DNA of 64,000 nt from Magnetococcales bacterium. GTDB taxonomy: Bacteria; Pseudomonadota; Magnetococcia; Magnetococcales; UBA8363. The notes below the pieces were generated by a model. It saw only the letters and a list, made by a program, of their open reading frames with translations, did no database searches and was not told the origin of the DNA. Where the stretch lies: the NCBI GenBank assembly GCA_002753515.1, contig PEAK01000004.1, positions 1 to 64,000 of the forward strand, given 5' to 3'. Below, one piece after another: positions 17,887 to 27,769 of the stretch (the first letter of the stretch is position 1; the number at the start of each line of letters is the position of its first letter). The position numbers and the translations under genes are program-made.

Positions 17887-18903
17887 TCAACCCATGAGAA
17901 TATCCAAAGGCGGCTCTTCCATCGCAATGATTTGCTCCTGTAAAGCCTGGATGTGATTGTCCCAGAAACGACCCTCGGCAAACCAGGGAAAAGCTTTGGG
18001 GAAGGCAGGGTCGTGCCACCGCTTGGCTATCCAGGCGGTGTGGTGAATCATCCGAAGTGTGCGTAAAGGTTCAATCAGGCATAGAGACTTGAGTGGAAAG
18101 GTGTGAAATTGTTGATAGCCTGTCAATAAGGCCTGCATTTGCAAGGTCCGTTCTTCCCGAGATCCTGACAGACACATCCATAAATCCTGTACAGGTGGTC
18201 CCATACGGGCATCATCAAAGTCGACAAAACAGGGGCCCGTGTCGGTCCAAAGCATATTTCCAGCGTGGCAGTCGCCATGCAGACGCATGGCCTGAAAAGG
18301 GGAGGCCTGCTGAAAGCCTTTGTCGATCAGTGCCAACAGATGCGTAAGCAACTCCTTGTAACTTTGGACCCAATTGGCGGGAATCATGCCGCTTTGCAGC
18401 AGGAATTGGCTGGTTTGGACGCCAAAGGCCTCGGTGTTCAGATGTGGGCGGTGGACAAAAGGGCGTGTTTTTGCCACGGCATGGATGCGACCGATGAAGC
18501 GCCCCAATCGTTCCAGGATGGCCACATCTTCAAGATCGGGGGTCCGTCCCCCTTGTCGCGGCGTGACGGAAAAACGGAAACCATAGGCGTGATGCAAGGT
18601 TTTGCCGTGGATGACGAGGGGAGGGATAGCGGCAATTTCCAATTCTGCCAATTCCAGGCAGAAAAGATGCTCTTCGATGATGGCGTCGTCACTCCAGCGA
18701 CCAGGGCGATAAAATTTAACCACGACCGGGGGGTGGTCCTCCAAACCAACCTGATACACGCGATTTTCATAACTGTTGAGTCCCATCAAATGGCCATCGC
18801 AACGCCATCCCAAGGTTTCTACGGCATTTAATATGACTTCGGGCCGTAGTTCGCTGTAGGGAATACTTGCGGCGGTATGGGAAGAATCGTGGTGATTATT
18901 CAT
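17887..18903 (-). CDS. srkA: Stress response kinase A (SrkA/YihE/RdoA family)
   Basis: A 338-residue Ser/Thr kinase of the APH-like fold. Conserved marks are NSYENRVYQVG (glycine loop region), VVVKFYRPGRWS (the ATP lysine), MRLHGDCHAGNML with the catalytic Asp, and CFVDFDDARMGPPVQDLW as the metal-binding loop. Length equals E. coli SrkA. Known role: counteracts stress-induced death, substrates poorly defined. It lies 26 nt downstream of uup on the same strand and may share its transcript. Confidence 0.93.
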   Translation of the reverse strand: MNNHHDSSHTAASIPYSELRPEVILNAVETLGWRCDGHLMGLNSYENRVYQVGLEDHPPVVVKFYRPGRWSDDAIIEEHLFCLELAELEIAAIPPLVIHGKTLHHAYGFRFSVTPRQGGRTPDLEDVAILERLGRFIGRIHAVAKTRPFVHRPHLNTEAFGVQTSQFLLQSGMIPANWVQSYKELLTHLLALIDKGFQQASPFQAMRLHGDCHAGNMLWTDTGPCFVDFDDARMGPPVQDLWMCLSGSREERTLQMQALLTGYQQFHTFPLKSLCLIEPLRTLRMIHHTAWIAKRWHDPAFPKAFPWFAEGRFWDNHIQALQEQIIAMEEPPLDILMG

Positions 18904-18929
18904 CGTTGCAGTCGTTTCATTCGTAATCC

Positions 18930-20774
18930 CTAATCGGGAATGGCCTCAAGGGTTTCCCAGCGCTGGTAGGCGTCGGCCAAAGCTTGTTCCAATTGTTGCG
19001 CCTGCTGTTGTATGGCGGTGACTTCTTGTCCCGTGCCATTTTTGTAAAAATGGGGGTCCGACATGGTTTGGTGCAGGACGGACAATTCACTCTCCAAGGT
19101 TTCTATCCGGGAAGGAAGGAGGGCAAGTTCCTTTTTCTCGGCAAGATTTTTTCGGCGGGACCGATTTTTATCGACAGGTTTTTTCTTCTTTTCGATTGGT
19201 TTTTCCCGGATGACCTCCTCGGGTGGGGGGCGTTGCATCAGCCAGTCGTCGTAGCCACCCGCATAGTCACCGATCTTTCCATGGCCCTCAAAAACCAAAG
19301 TGGAGGTGACGACATTGTTCAGAAAGGTGCGGTCATGCGATACCAGGATCAAGGTTCCGGCAAAGTCACCCACCACCCCTTCGAGCAGTTCCAATGTTTC
19401 CACATCCAGATCGTTGGTGGGTTCATCCATGACCAGGAGGTTGGCGGGTTGTAAAAACAGTCGGGCCAACAGCAGGCGGTTGCGTTCGCCGCCGGAGAGG
19501 GCCTTGACGGGCATGCGGGCGCGATCAGGAGCAAAGAGGAAATCTTCCAGGTAGCTGATGATATGGCGGCTGCGACCTGAGAATTCAATCTGTTGCCGTC
19601 CATTGGCCACGTTGTCGGCTACCGATTTTTCTTCATCAAGGGCGGTGCGCATTTGGTCAAAATAGGCGACTTCCAGACGCGTTCCCTGACGCACGTGGCC
19701 GGTGTGCGGGGTCAGCCGGCCTAGAAGGAGACCGAGTAGCGTGCTTTTGCCGCAACCATTGGGACCGATGATGCCCACACGATCCCCGCGTTGGATGATG
19801 GTGGAAAAATGATCAATGATGGAAACGCCATCGTATTGATAGCTGACATCCTCGACTTCGATGACAAGTTGACCTGATTTTTCCGCTTCTTCCAGGCGCA
19901 GGCGCACGTTGCCCATTCGTTCCCGCCGGGCGTGCCTGAGGTCGCGCAATCTTTCCAGGGCACGAACACGCCCCATATTGCGGGTACGCCGGGCCTTGAT
20001 GCCCTGGCGGATCCAGGCCTCCTCTTCTTTCAGTTTTTTATCAAACAACGCCTCCTGTTGCGCTTCAGTCTGGGCTTTCAAATCACGCAAACGCACAAAT
20101 TCTGCATAATGGCCCGGCCAGTCGGACAACTGACCGCGGTCCAACTCGAAAATTCGCGTCGCGACCTTGTCGGCAAACATGCGATCATGGGTGACGAAGA
20201 TCAGACAGCCGGGAAAGTCGAGAAACATTTTTTCCAAGCCGGCGATGGCGGTGATATCCAAATGGTTGGTAGGCTCATCCAGGAGAAGGATTTCCGGGTT
20301 GCTGACCAGGGCGCGGGCCAAAAGCACCCGGCGTTTCAAACCACCGGAGAGTGTGCTGAAATCCAGGTCGCCATCCAGGTTGAGCCGGGAATGGATCGTT
20401 TCAACCAATACCTCCCGGTTCCATTCCTGATCCGCTGCCGGGATGGATACTGTGTGATCTTCACCTGACGTGGGATTGTGTTGGGGGAAGGGGGATTCTT
20501 CCAGGCCGGAAGCAACGACTTCCCGGACAAGTCCCGATAAAGTGACCGGGATTTCCTGAGGCAGATAGCGGATCCGGCTTCCCGGTTTGACGAATATGCG
20601 TCCGTTATCGGGAGACAAATGGCCCGCCAGGAGTCGCAACAAGGTACTCTTGCCAACGCCGTTTCGCCCCACCAGACAGACGCGATCTTTTGCTTCGATC
20701 GCAAAGTGAACGCCATCCAACAGAGGCGGGCCACCAAGACTGATACTTACATTTTGTGCTTTGATCCAGGTCAT
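18930..20774 (-). CDS. uup: ABC-F family ATPase Uup
   Basis: A 614-residue soluble protein with two ABC domains and no membrane segments. Walker A sequences are GRNGVGKSTLL and GPNGCGKSTLL, signatures LSGGLKRR and LSGGERNR, Walker B LLLDEPTNHLD and LVMDEPTNDLD. The linker (RGIKARRTRNMGRVRAL) and a C-terminal coiled coil (ETLESELSVLHQTM) are typical of Uup, which acts on ribosomes or branched DNA. Members with this coiled coil are separated from EttA-like proteins. Confidence 0.92.
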   Translation of the reverse strand: MTWIKAQNVSISLGGPPLLDGVHFAIEAKDRVCLVGRNGVGKSTLLRLLAGHLSPDNGRIFVKPGSRIRYLPQEIPVTLSGLVREVVASGLEESPFPQHNPTSGEDHTVSIPAADQEWNREVLVETIHSRLNLDGDLDFSTLSGGLKRRVLLARALVSNPEILLLDEPTNHLDITAIAGLEKMFLDFPGCLIFVTHDRMFADKVATRIFELDRGQLSDWPGHYAEFVRLRDLKAQTEAQQEALFDKKLKEEEAWIRQGIKARRTRNMGRVRALERLRDLRHARRERMGNVRLRLEEAEKSGQLVIEVEDVSYQYDGVSIIDHFSTIIQRGDRVGIIGPNGCGKSTLLGLLLGRLTPHTGHVRQGTRLEVAYFDQMRTALDEEKSVADNVANGRQQIEFSGRSRHIISYLEDFLFAPDRARMPVKALSGGERNRLLLARLFLQPANLLVMDEPTNDLDVETLELLEGVVGDFAGTLILVSHDRTFLNNVVTSTLVFEGHGKIGDYAGGYDDWLMQRPPPEEVIREKPIEKKKKPVDKNRSRRKNLAEKKELALLPSRIETLESELSVLHQTMSDPHFYKNGTGQEVTAIQQQAQQLEQALADAYQRWETLEAIPD

Positions 20775-20851
20775 GGGCTCGTAGTTCCGGTCACAAGAGA
20801 TGACGGGGTCATCGTTTCAATCGTATCATAAGATCGGAAGGACAACTGAAG

Positions 20852-21751
20852 TCAATCGTTTGTGCCCAACATGTGTCGCAGTTCGCGTCGAACGCCGTCT
20901 TGCCAGGGCGGCAAGTGCAAGGAGAAGGTCTTGCGAAACAGCTGGGTATCCAGACGCGAATTGGCGGGTCGTCGAGCTGGGGTTGGGTATTCGGCGCTGG
21001 TGATCGGGACCACGTCCTGGGGTTGGACCTTTAAAGGTTGATTTTTGGCCAAGGCTTCGCTGATGACAAGGCGGGCATAGTCGTACCAATTGGTTTCGCC
21101 GGAGGGGGCGACGTGGTAGATTCCAAAGGGGAAAGATGATGGACCCGTAAGTTGGTAACGTTGAACGAGCAAAGCGGTTAAATCGGCCAGCAAGGTGGCG
21201 GAAGTGGGTACGCCGATCTGGTCGGATACAATGCGCAAATGATCCCGCGTAGCAGCCAAACGCAGAATGGTCTTGGCAAAGTTGGCCCCATGTGCCCCGA
21301 CAACCCAACTGGTGCGCAAAATGAGGAATCGGGATGTGGCTTGTGCCAGGAGGAGTTCCCCCTTGAGCTTGCTTTGCCCGTAGGTATTGAGGGGGTTGGT
21401 AGCATCGGTTTCCCGGTATGGGCTTTGTTGGCTGCCATCGAAAACATAGTCGGTGGAATAATGCACCACCAGGGCACCTGTCTTGGCAGCTTCCTGAGCC
21501 AAAATGCCCGTGGCCGTGGCATTGACGGCAAACGCCAAATCCGGGTTCGTTTCCAACTGGTCCACTGCAGTGGCTGCTGCGGCATTGACAATGATATCGG
21601 GTTGAACCTGCTGTACCAGCCGGGCAACCGATGCCCCCTGGGCGAGATTGCAGTCTTCCTGGTCAACGGCGATGACCTGGCCCAGTATCGCCAGGGAGCG
21701 TTGCAGTTCAAAGCCAACCTGACCATTCTTGCCTGTGAGCAATAGTTTCAC
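20852..21751 (-). CDS. rfbD: dTDP-4-dehydrorhamnose reductase
   Basis: A 299-residue short-chain dehydrogenase performing the final NAD(P)H step of dTDP-L-rhamnose synthesis. The Rossmann motif GKNGQVG lies at the N-terminus, YSTDYVFDG and the catalytic YGQSKLKGE follow. Other rhamnose genes (rfbBAC) lie at 25.8-28.3 kb on the opposite strand, so the usual four-gene set is split around two glycosyltransferases and the RfaH-like gene. rfbD is therefore outside any ops-controlled transcript. Confidence 0.94.
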   Translation of the reverse strand: MKLLLTGKNGQVGFELQRSLAILGQVIAVDQEDCNLAQGASVARLVQQVQPDIIVNAAAATAVDQLETNPDLAFAVNATATGILAQEAAKTGALVVHYSTDYVFDGSQQSPYRETDATNPLNTYGQSKLKGELLLAQATSRFLILRTSWVVGAHGANFAKTILRLAATRDHLRIVSDQIGVPTSATLLADLTALLVQRYQLTGPSSFPFGIYHVAPSGETNWYDYARLVISEALAKNQPLKVQPQDVVPITSAEYPTPARRPANSRLDTQLFRKTFSLHLPPWQDGVRRELRHMLGTND

Positions 21752-22084
21752 GAAAACAACTCCATGGTGTGTGGCGATGCCTATGCGACAACCACCAGCT
21801 GATGTACGGCTTTAAGAATCGATGTTTTTTCCCTTCCCGGGACACCATGATCAAGAATAATAACCAATTCCTGTTCATTTTAAATGGGAAAATCGTTATG
21901 CTTGGTAGGCACTATTGAGAGTACGGCTTCGTAAACAGGCAACGGGCGGTTGGGGGATGGTGTGTGCTGTCGGGGTATGAAATGGCCATCCGCTGTGGTC
22001 GATAATGTTTCAGAAAGGGACCATCGTCGGTTGGCATGATGGGTGTGGAATGGTCCAACACGCTGGTCTTGGAGGATATGTTCA
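21752..22084. other. Divergent intergenic region, no element recognised
   Basis: About 330 nt between rfbD (minus) and the PP0621-type gene (plus). It must hold promoters for both directions, but I find no convincing box pair, repeat or RNA fold. Confidence 0.4.
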
Positions 22085-22309
22085 ATGTTACGTTATCTTC
22101 TTTACGGGATCCTTTCCTATGTGGGGTATCGTCTGATCATGCATTTCCTCTTTGGTCAGAAACCTGAAAAAAAAAGGGATGCCTCTGGGATGAAGAGTGG
22201 GGATGATGTGCTGGTTTCCTGTGCTGTTTGCCGAACGCGTGTTCCCAGGCAGTTGATGGTACAACGACCGCATGGGCTTTTTTGCAGCTTGGCCTGTGCC
22301 GATTCTTAA
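22085..22309 (+). CDS. PP0621-like small membrane protein with zinc-ribbon motif
   Basis: 74 residues from ATG 22085, fixed by GGAGG nine nt upstream; the track start at 22043 lies ahead of this site. One N-terminal membrane segment (YLLYGILSYVGYRLIMHF) and a C-terminal CAVC...CSLAC pair, a likely metal-binding ribbon, match the PP0621 family pattern. Function unknown. It stands before the first glycosyltransferase. Confidence 0.75.
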   Translation: MLRYLLYGILSYVGYRLIMHFLFGQKPEKKRDASGMKSGDDVLVSCAVCRTRVPRQLMVQRPHGLFCSLACADS

Positions 22310-22358
22310 GTCCAAGTAAAAGTCATTGAGGAATTCCCCACGTAAAAGGTAACGCGTT

Positions 22359-23255
22359 ATGTCGGCATCACCACCCGAGGTGACCCTGGTATTGCCCGCT
22401 TACAATGAAGCGATGGTGATCAATTCGGTCATTGCTGCACTGAAGGCGACTTATCCAGACTGGGAAATTCTGGTGGTGGACGATGGTTCTTCGGATGCTA
22501 CGCATGATGCCGCCTTGCAGGCGGGAGCGCGGGTGATTCGCCACCCGAAAAACATGGGCAATGGAGCTGCGGTTAAAACTGGGGCTCGGCACGCACGGGG
22601 GCATTATTTAATTTTCATGGATGCCGATGGGCAGCATGGAGTGGAGTTGCCCGGGCAAATGCTGCCCTTTCTCCATGAGGGTTACGATATGGTGGTGGGG
22701 GCCAGGGCGCGGGAAACTCATGCTGGATTGCCTCGGCGTTTGGGTAATGCCGCCCTTAATCGATTTGCTTCACTGATGACGGGCCAACCCATTCCTGATT
22801 TGACTTCTGGCGTGCGGGCGGTGCATGGCGCTACTTTCAGACGCTTTTTGTATCTGTTGCCCAATGGTTTTTCCTATCCGACAACCATCACCATGGCATT
22901 CATGCGTTCGGGACTTTCCGTGGTTTTTCACCCCATTCGGGCCAAGCCGCGCAAAGGGGTCAGCAAGATCAAATTTTTGCGTGATGGCAGCCGATTTTTG
23001 ATCATTATCATGAAAGTGGTTACGCTCTATTCGCCGATGCGCATCTTTTTGCCGGTGAGCCTTGCTTTTTTCGGGACTGCTTTGGGATGGTACATCCATG
23101 TCTACTTGGCGTCAGGGCGTTTGACCAATATGCCGGTGCTGTTGTTTACCGTGGCCGTGATGGCGTTCTTGATCGGTTTGGTTTCGGAACAGATTACGGC
23201 TTTGCATTTGTCTCTGTCGCATTTGGGCAGAGAGGAGGAAGAGAAGGGCGGGTGA
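22359..23255 (+). CDS. Glycosyltransferase family 2, DPM1-like
   Basis: A 298-residue GT-A enzyme. VLPAYNEAMVINSVIAAL is the nucleotide-sugar entry, VVDDGSSDAT follows, and FMDADGQHG is the DxD-type metal site. LRDGSRFLIIIMKV matches dolichyl-phosphate mannose synthase-like proteins. Two C-terminal membrane helices (about residues 225-250 and 260-280) suggest transfer to a polyprenyl phosphate or anchoring. It is 24 nt upstream of the next glycosyltransferase. Confidence 0.9.
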   Translation: MSASPPEVTLVLPAYNEAMVINSVIAALKATYPDWEILVVDDGSSDATHDAALQAGARVIRHPKNMGNGAAVKTGARHARGHYLIFMDADGQHGVELPGQMLPFLHEGYDMVVGARARETHAGLPRRLGNAALNRFASLMTGQPIPDLTSGVRAVHGATFRRFLYLLPNGFSYPTTITMAFMRSGLSVVFHPIRAKPRKGVSKIKFLRDGSRFLIIIMKVVTLYSPMRIFLPVSLAFFGTALGWYIHVYLASGRLTNMPVLLFTVAVMAFLIGLVSEQITALHLSLSHLGREEEEKGG

Positions 23256-23279
23256 CAGCGTGACAATGTCTAATCCTGT

Positions 23280-24362
23280 ATGGCTGCCATGACTCCTTCT
23301 GGAAGACCCCACAGTGTCTGTTATTTGTTGGCTTACCGCGAGCCTGACTATATCCGCACCCGCACCATCGTATCGGCTTTGCAAACCGTTCCAGGTTTGC
23401 GCACGCTGAGAGTAATCAATCGTTCTCGAGGTTGGTGGCGTTATTGCGAATTGTTATGGGGTCTGATGATGATTCGTATGCGTCAGGATCCTGAGACCTA
23501 CATTCTTGGGTTTCGTGGCCATGAAATGTTTTGGCCGGTACGTTGGCTGACCTGGGGCCGTGTATTGATTTTTGATGCCATGATGTCTCCCTATGGAGCC
23601 ATTCGCGATGAGGGCAAATTGGGAAAATGGGGCTACCTGTTGGCGGGTGTGGTCAAACTGCTGGAACGGGGAATCCTGAAACATGCGGACCAAATATGGA
23701 CTGATACCCGACGGCATCGTTGTTGGATGATGGAAACCTTTGCAATCCCGGGAGAGCGCATCGTGGTTGTCCCGGTTGGGGCGGTGGAGGGGTTGTCAAT
23801 TCGCGAACAACCGATGAAAGAGGCCCCATTTAACGTCCTTTTTTACGGTACCTTTCTCCCGTTGCACGGGGTTGAGACCATTTTCAAGGCGGCTTGGCTT
23901 TTGCGTGATCAACAGGTTCGTTTTACTATTATTGGTGGTCGTCCTGATTTGGCCCAGTGGATTCGTCAGGAGGTGAAACGCTGCGAAGGGTGTGTTGACT
24001 ATCGGGAGCGGGTGCCATTTGCTGATTTGATCAATTGTTATATTCCCGGGTCTGATCTTTGTTTGGGTGGGCCGTTTGGTGATACCCCCCAAGCGGCCCG
24101 GGTTGTGACCGGTAAGACACAGCAATGCTTGGCATTGGGTAAACCAGTTGTTCTGGCGCACCCGGATCCCGAAGATGGGTTTAGGGATCGTTATAATTGC
24201 TTGGTTGTTCCCCCGGCAAATCCTGATGCCCTTGCAGCGGCGATTGCATGGGCCAGGGATCATCCTGCAGAATTGTTGGCTATTTCTCGCAGGGGATTGT
24301 CGTTATACGAACACCATTTCAGTATCAATGTAGTTCGCAGAATGATCGAGACGCACGTTTAG
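23280..24362 (+). CDS. Glycosyltransferase family 4/1-type
   Basis: A 360-residue GT-B enzyme. The N-terminal half has YLLAYREPDYIRTRTIV, the C-terminal half NVLFYGTFLPLHGVETIFKAAW, GRPDLAQWIRQEV and a degenerate sugar-nucleotide region (CLALGKPVVLAHPDPEDGFRDRYN). The usual EP-x3-E of GT4 enzymes is not clear. It likely adds a sugar to the surface polysaccharide or another glycan. It probably belongs to one unit with the preceding GT2 gene. Confidence 0.8.
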   Translation: MAAMTPSGRPHSVCYLLAYREPDYIRTRTIVSALQTVPGLRTLRVINRSRGWWRYCELLWGLMMIRMRQDPETYILGFRGHEMFWPVRWLTWGRVLIFDAMMSPYGAIRDEGKLGKWGYLLAGVVKLLERGILKHADQIWTDTRRHRCWMMETFAIPGERIVVVPVGAVEGLSIREQPMKEAPFNVLFYGTFLPLHGVETIFKAAWLLRDQQVRFTIIGGRPDLAQWIRQEVKRCEGCVDYRERVPFADLINCYIPGSDLCLGGPFGDTPQAARVVTGKTQQCLALGKPVVLAHPDPEDGFRDRYNCLVVPPANPDALAAAIAWARDHPAELLAISRRGLSLYEHHFSINVVRRMIETHV

Positions 24363-24669
24363 CATGGGATGGTGTTGTATTTCCCCCGATCGGCATGCTG
24401 ACATGATATGGCGGGGGATGACGTTCATTTCTTATGTTGCCAATGGCATAGTCAATGCTCCAAAATCATGGACAATCATGCAATGGAACCGTTTTGGCTT
24501 TGATTCTTTTGTCCAATGGGCGTAATGTCCACTTGCTAGAATGTCGTGTTTTTGTTTGAAACTGCGCAGTTCTTGGTTGTGTGGTCTCGTGTTCGTGCCT
24601 TGTTACCCATCGGGTACGCTTCTATCGCAAGGTGCTGACGATGGGAAACATAATGTCAGGAGATGCCCG
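24363..24669. other. Region upstream of the RfaH-type gene
   Basis: Holds a seven-bp inverted repeat (TCCCCCG at 24382 / CGGGGGA at 24412) with no T run, possibly a weak terminator or processing hairpin. I see no well-spaced promoter, though one must lie here or upstream. Confidence 0.35.
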
Positions 24670-25227
24670 TTGAATTCCGTGCCAACAGATTCTTCTTCCA
24701 CAGAAAAATGGTATGTTATCCGTACTAAGCCACGTCAGGAACACGTGGCGGTACGTAATCTTGAGGACCAGGGATATCACTGTTTTTTTCCCAGAATTCA
24801 AGCGCGGCGTACACGGCGGACCAAGCGAGTGTTCCTATTGGAGCCTTTTTTCACCAGTTATCTTTTTGTCCATTTGGATCTGGATCAGGTCAATACCGCG
24901 CCGATCCGTTCAACCCCGGGGGTGGCGGGTTTTGTGCGTTTTGGCAGCTATGTACCGCCAGTCAGCGACGAACTGGTCAATGATTTGATTGAGCGAGCAG
25001 ACGAGAACGGTGTTTTGTCCCTGCCGGAACCAGATTTTTTGCCTGGCCAGGTTGTGACGATTATGGACGGACCCATCGCTGGATATGAAGCCATTTTTCA
25101 GAGCAGAAACGGTCATGATCGTGCGATGCTCTTGATTGGAATGCTTGGCGGAGAAATCAAAGTTCAAGTCCCTGTCGCCGTACTTAGCCCCCAGCCGACG
25201 CTGAAAAATTGTGATGCCATTCCTTGA
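24670..25227 (+). CDS. rfaH: RfaH-type transcription antitermination factor (NusG paralogue)
   Basis: 185 residues from TTG 24670, set by AGGAG seven nt upstream; the track start at 24541 adds an atypical 43-residue leader. The NGN domain reads EKWYVIRTKPRQEHVAV, FFPRI, FTSYLFVHLDLD and IRSTPGVAGFVRFG. The KOW domain reads PGQVVTIMDGPIAGYEAIFQSR and MLLIGMLGGEIKVQV, the pattern of RfaH-like specialised NusG proteins. Known role: loads onto RNA polymerase paused at ops sites and suppresses termination in long surface-polysaccharide operons. An exact ops sequence lies 245 nt downstream of this gene. Confidence 0.92.
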   Translation: MNSVPTDSSSTEKWYVIRTKPRQEHVAVRNLEDQGYHCFFPRIQARRTRRTKRVFLLEPFFTSYLFVHLDLDQVNTAPIRSTPGVAGFVRFGSYVPPVSDELVNDLIERADENGVLSLPEPDFLPGQVVTIMDGPIAGYEAIFQSRNGHDRAMLLIGMLGGEIKVQVPVAVLSPQPTLKNCDAIP

Positions 25228-25253
25228 CATGATGAACAGATTGCTGGTATATT
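25224..25253 (+). promoter_or_regulatory. Sigma-70 promoter for the polysaccharide operon leader
   Basis: TTGACA (25224-25229) and TATATT (25248-25253) are separated by 18 nt. The -35 overlaps the stop codon of the RfaH-type gene. Transcription would start near 25260 and pass the ops site after roughly 215 nt. Confidence 0.65.
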
Positions 25254-25793
25254 TAACGTTTGCCAGTACGCAATTTACATATTTTTTATTTTCAAGCGAT
25301 GAGTTTTGTTTAATAATCTTAATGTCTAAACAAGAGCGACAGCGTATTAAGTTGGTAAAATCGTTCGCCTTGACCCCTAAGAAGTACATGGGGGAAGTTT
25401 GAAGTTATAGTGATTTTACAGAGATTTTCTTAACTATCCCACGTAACTGCACTTGCCGAACTGATGCAGTATGGCGGTAGCGTGCCTGAGACACTGGTTT
25501 GTTTCGCATATTAAGAGGAGTGCCCCTCAGTTATAATTCGGAATAAAAAGAACGGAGTCTATTTTTTTTATTAGTTTTGCTTAATCGTTGTAACAAAAAA
25601 TACATTGAAATACGTGCTTTAAATTTGAGCGAAAGTGCTATTGTTTGCGAAATATTCAATATAATGGGTGCGGTAAATCCATCAACTACAGTAGCTATGA
25701 ACCCACAGGTTATGATGAATAAGCGCTGTCTCACCAATACCGATTTTCAATAAACCACCGCCCCATGAAGAGTGACTCTCAAATATTTTCTGT
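25254..25793 (+). other. Long untranslated leader before rfbB
   Basis: About 540 nt, AT-rich and without a supported gene, between the predicted promoter and rfbB. Besides ops I see only short T runs that might act as intrinsic stops (for example around 25560-25570). The leader length fits antiterminator-controlled operons. Confidence 0.5.
25473..25484 (+). promoter_or_regulatory. ops element (RfaH loading/pause site)
   Basis: GGCGGTAGCGTG is an exact match to the 12-nt operon polarity suppressor consensus of enterobacterial RfaH operons. It lies on the coding strand in a gene-free leader, between the RfaH-type gene and rfbB, downstream of a good promoter. CCTGAG follows, recalling the 3' part of JUMPstart. 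Confidence 0.85.
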
Positions 25794-26861
25794 ATGAAAA
25801 CCGTCTTCATCACTGGAGGCGCTGGCTTCATCGGCTCTGCGTTGGTGCGTCTTTTGATTGCCGAAGGCAACTGGAGGATCGTTAATATCGACAAACTGAC
25901 CTACGCCGGTAACCTGGAGTCATTGGCCTCGGTTTCCGACTCCCCGCGATATTGCTTTGTCCACGCAGATATCTGTGACCGTGCTACCATGAATATCCTG
26001 TTCTCCGAGCATCAACCTGATGGTATTATCCATCTTGCCGCCGAATCCCACGTTGATCGCTCCATTCACGGACCCGGAGATTTCGTCCAGACCAATATTA
26101 CCGGCACCTATACCTTGCTCGAAGTTGCCAGGGGCTACTGGTCCGGTCTCTCGGGTGAAGCGAAGTCCCAGTTCCGTTTTCACCATGTATCTACCGATGA
26201 AGTCTATGGATCTTTGGGGGAAACCGGACTCTTCACCGAAATTACTCCCTATCAACCCAACTCTCCGTATTCGGCTTCCAAAGCTGCTTCCGACCATCTT
26301 GTTCGTGCTTGGCACCATACCTATGGGTTTCCAGTCGTAACCACCAATTGCTCCAACAATTACGGTCCTTGCCAATTTCCGGAAAAGCTCATTCCCCTGA
26401 TGATCCACAACGCCGTCAGCGGTAAGCCATTACCCATTTATGGCAAAGGGGACAACATTCGCGACTGGCTTTATGTTGATGATCACGTACGCGCCCTGTG
26501 CCTTGTTTTTGAAAAAGGAACTTTGGGCGAGGTCTATAATATCGGTGGCCATAACGAAAAGACCAACCTGGAGGTTGTCGATACCCTCTGCGCCCTTCTG
26601 GATGAACTTTGTCCCAGGGCAGATGGCCTACACTATAGTGCCCTCAAGACCTATGTTGCTGATCGCCCCGGTCACGACAAACGTTACGCCATTGACGCCA
26701 GCAAAATTGGTCGTGATCTGGGCTGGAAGCCGCAGGAAACTTTTGAGACCGGGCTCAAGAAAACCGTCCAGTGGTACCTCGATAACCCCAAGTGGGTCGC
26801 TCGCGTTGTCTCCGGTGAATACAAAACCTGGACCGACAAGAATTATGGGAGCCGAGTATGA
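25794..26861 (+). CDS. rfbB: dTDP-glucose 4,6-dehydratase
   Basis: A 355-residue extended SDR enzyme making dTDP-4-keto-6-deoxy-D-glucose. The NAD motif is [14 protein letters not shown], the active site has [10 protein letters not shown] and [12 protein letters not shown], and [19 protein letters not shown] and [16 protein letters not shown] are family signatures. First gene after the ops leader. Its stop overlaps rfbA (ATGA). Confidence 0.97.
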   Translation: MKTVFITGGAGFIGSALVRLLIAEGNWRIVNIDKLTYAGNLESLASVSDSPRYCFVHADICDRATMNILFSEHQPDGIIHLAAESHVDRSIHGPGDFVQTNITGTYTLLEVARGYWSGLSGEAKSQFRFHHVSTDEVYGSLGETGLFTEITPYQPNSPYSASKAASDHLVRAWHHTYGFPVVTTNCSNNYGPCQFPEKLIPLMIHNAVSGKPLPIYGKGDNIRDWLYVDDHVRALCLVFEKGTLGEVYNIGGHNEKTNLEVVDTLCALLDELCPRADGLHYSALKTYVADRPGHDKRYAIDASKIGRDLGWKPQETFETGLKKTVQWYLDNPKWVARVVSGEYKTWTDKNYGSRV

Positions 26862-27769
26862 AACGCAAAGGTCTCATCCTCGCGGGCGGGTCTGGCAGCC
26901 GACTGCATCCGGTGACCCTAGCTGTTTCCAAGCAATTGCTGCCGGTGTACGACAAGCCAATGATCTACTACCCGCTGACCACACTCATGCTGGCCGGGAT
27001 CCAGGATATCCTGCTCATCTCCACCCCGCAAGATACCCCTCGCTATCAGCAACTATTGGGGGATGGCAGTCAATGGGGAATCAACCTTCAATACGCCGTC
27101 CAACCCAGACCGGATGGACTGGCGCAGGCCTTCATCGTTGGCCGGGAGTTCGTTGGTAATAATCTCAGCGCCCTGATACTTGGCGACAATCTATTTTATG
27201 GTCATGATTTTGCGGATCAACTGCAGTCAGCGGCAAAAGTTGACGTAACCGATAGGAATCCCCATGAGGCAGTGGGTGCTACAGTATTCGCGTATGCTGT
27301 GAGAGACCCGGAACGTTATGGTGTTGTTGCCTTTGACGCAACCGGCAGGGCGATCAGCATTGAAGAGAAACCCAAGCAGCCCAAGTCACGTTATGCGGTC
27401 GTAGGTCTTTATTTCTACGATCAGCAAGTCTGCGATATTGCCAAGAATCTGAAACCATCCCCTCGTGGTGAGTTGGAGATCACTGACGTCAACCGGGTGT
27501 ATTTGGAGAAAGGTCAACTCCGGGTTGAAATTATGGGTCGGGGAATGGCCTGGCTGGATACGGGTACGCACGAGTCTTTACTTGCCGCAAGTCATTTTAT
27601 CCAGACGATCGAAACCCGTCAGGGGCTCAAAGTGGCTTGTCCGGAAGAGGTGGCTTGGCGGCAGAAATGGATCGATGATGACAAACTTGCCCGGTTGGCG
27701 GAGCCATTGGCCAAGAGCCAGTATGGAAAATATCTGCATGGCCTTCTCTATGATAAGGTGTATGGATGA
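26858..27769 (+). CDS. rfbA: Glucose-1-phosphate thymidylyltransferase
   Basis: 303 residues, forming dTDP-glucose from glucose-1-phosphate and dTTP. The nucleotide loop is [13 protein letters not shown], where Ser replaces the usual Thr of [34 protein letters not shown] and [11 protein letters not shown] are conserved. It overlaps rfbB by four bases and rfbC by four bases, indicating a tight operon. Confidence 0.97.
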   Translation: MKRKGLILAGGSGSRLHPVTLAVSKQLLPVYDKPMIYYPLTTLMLAGIQDILLISTPQDTPRYQQLLGDGSQWGINLQYAVQPRPDGLAQAFIVGREFVGNNLSALILGDNLFYGHDFADQLQSAAKVDVTDRNPHEAVGATVFAYAVRDPERYGVVAFDATGRAISIEEKPKQPKSRYAVVGLYFYDQQVCDIAKNLKPSPRGELEITDVNRVYLEKGQLRVEIMGRGMAWLDTGTHESLLAASHFIQTIETRQGLKVACPEEVAWRQKWIDDDKLARLAEPLAKSQYGKYLHGLLYDKVYG

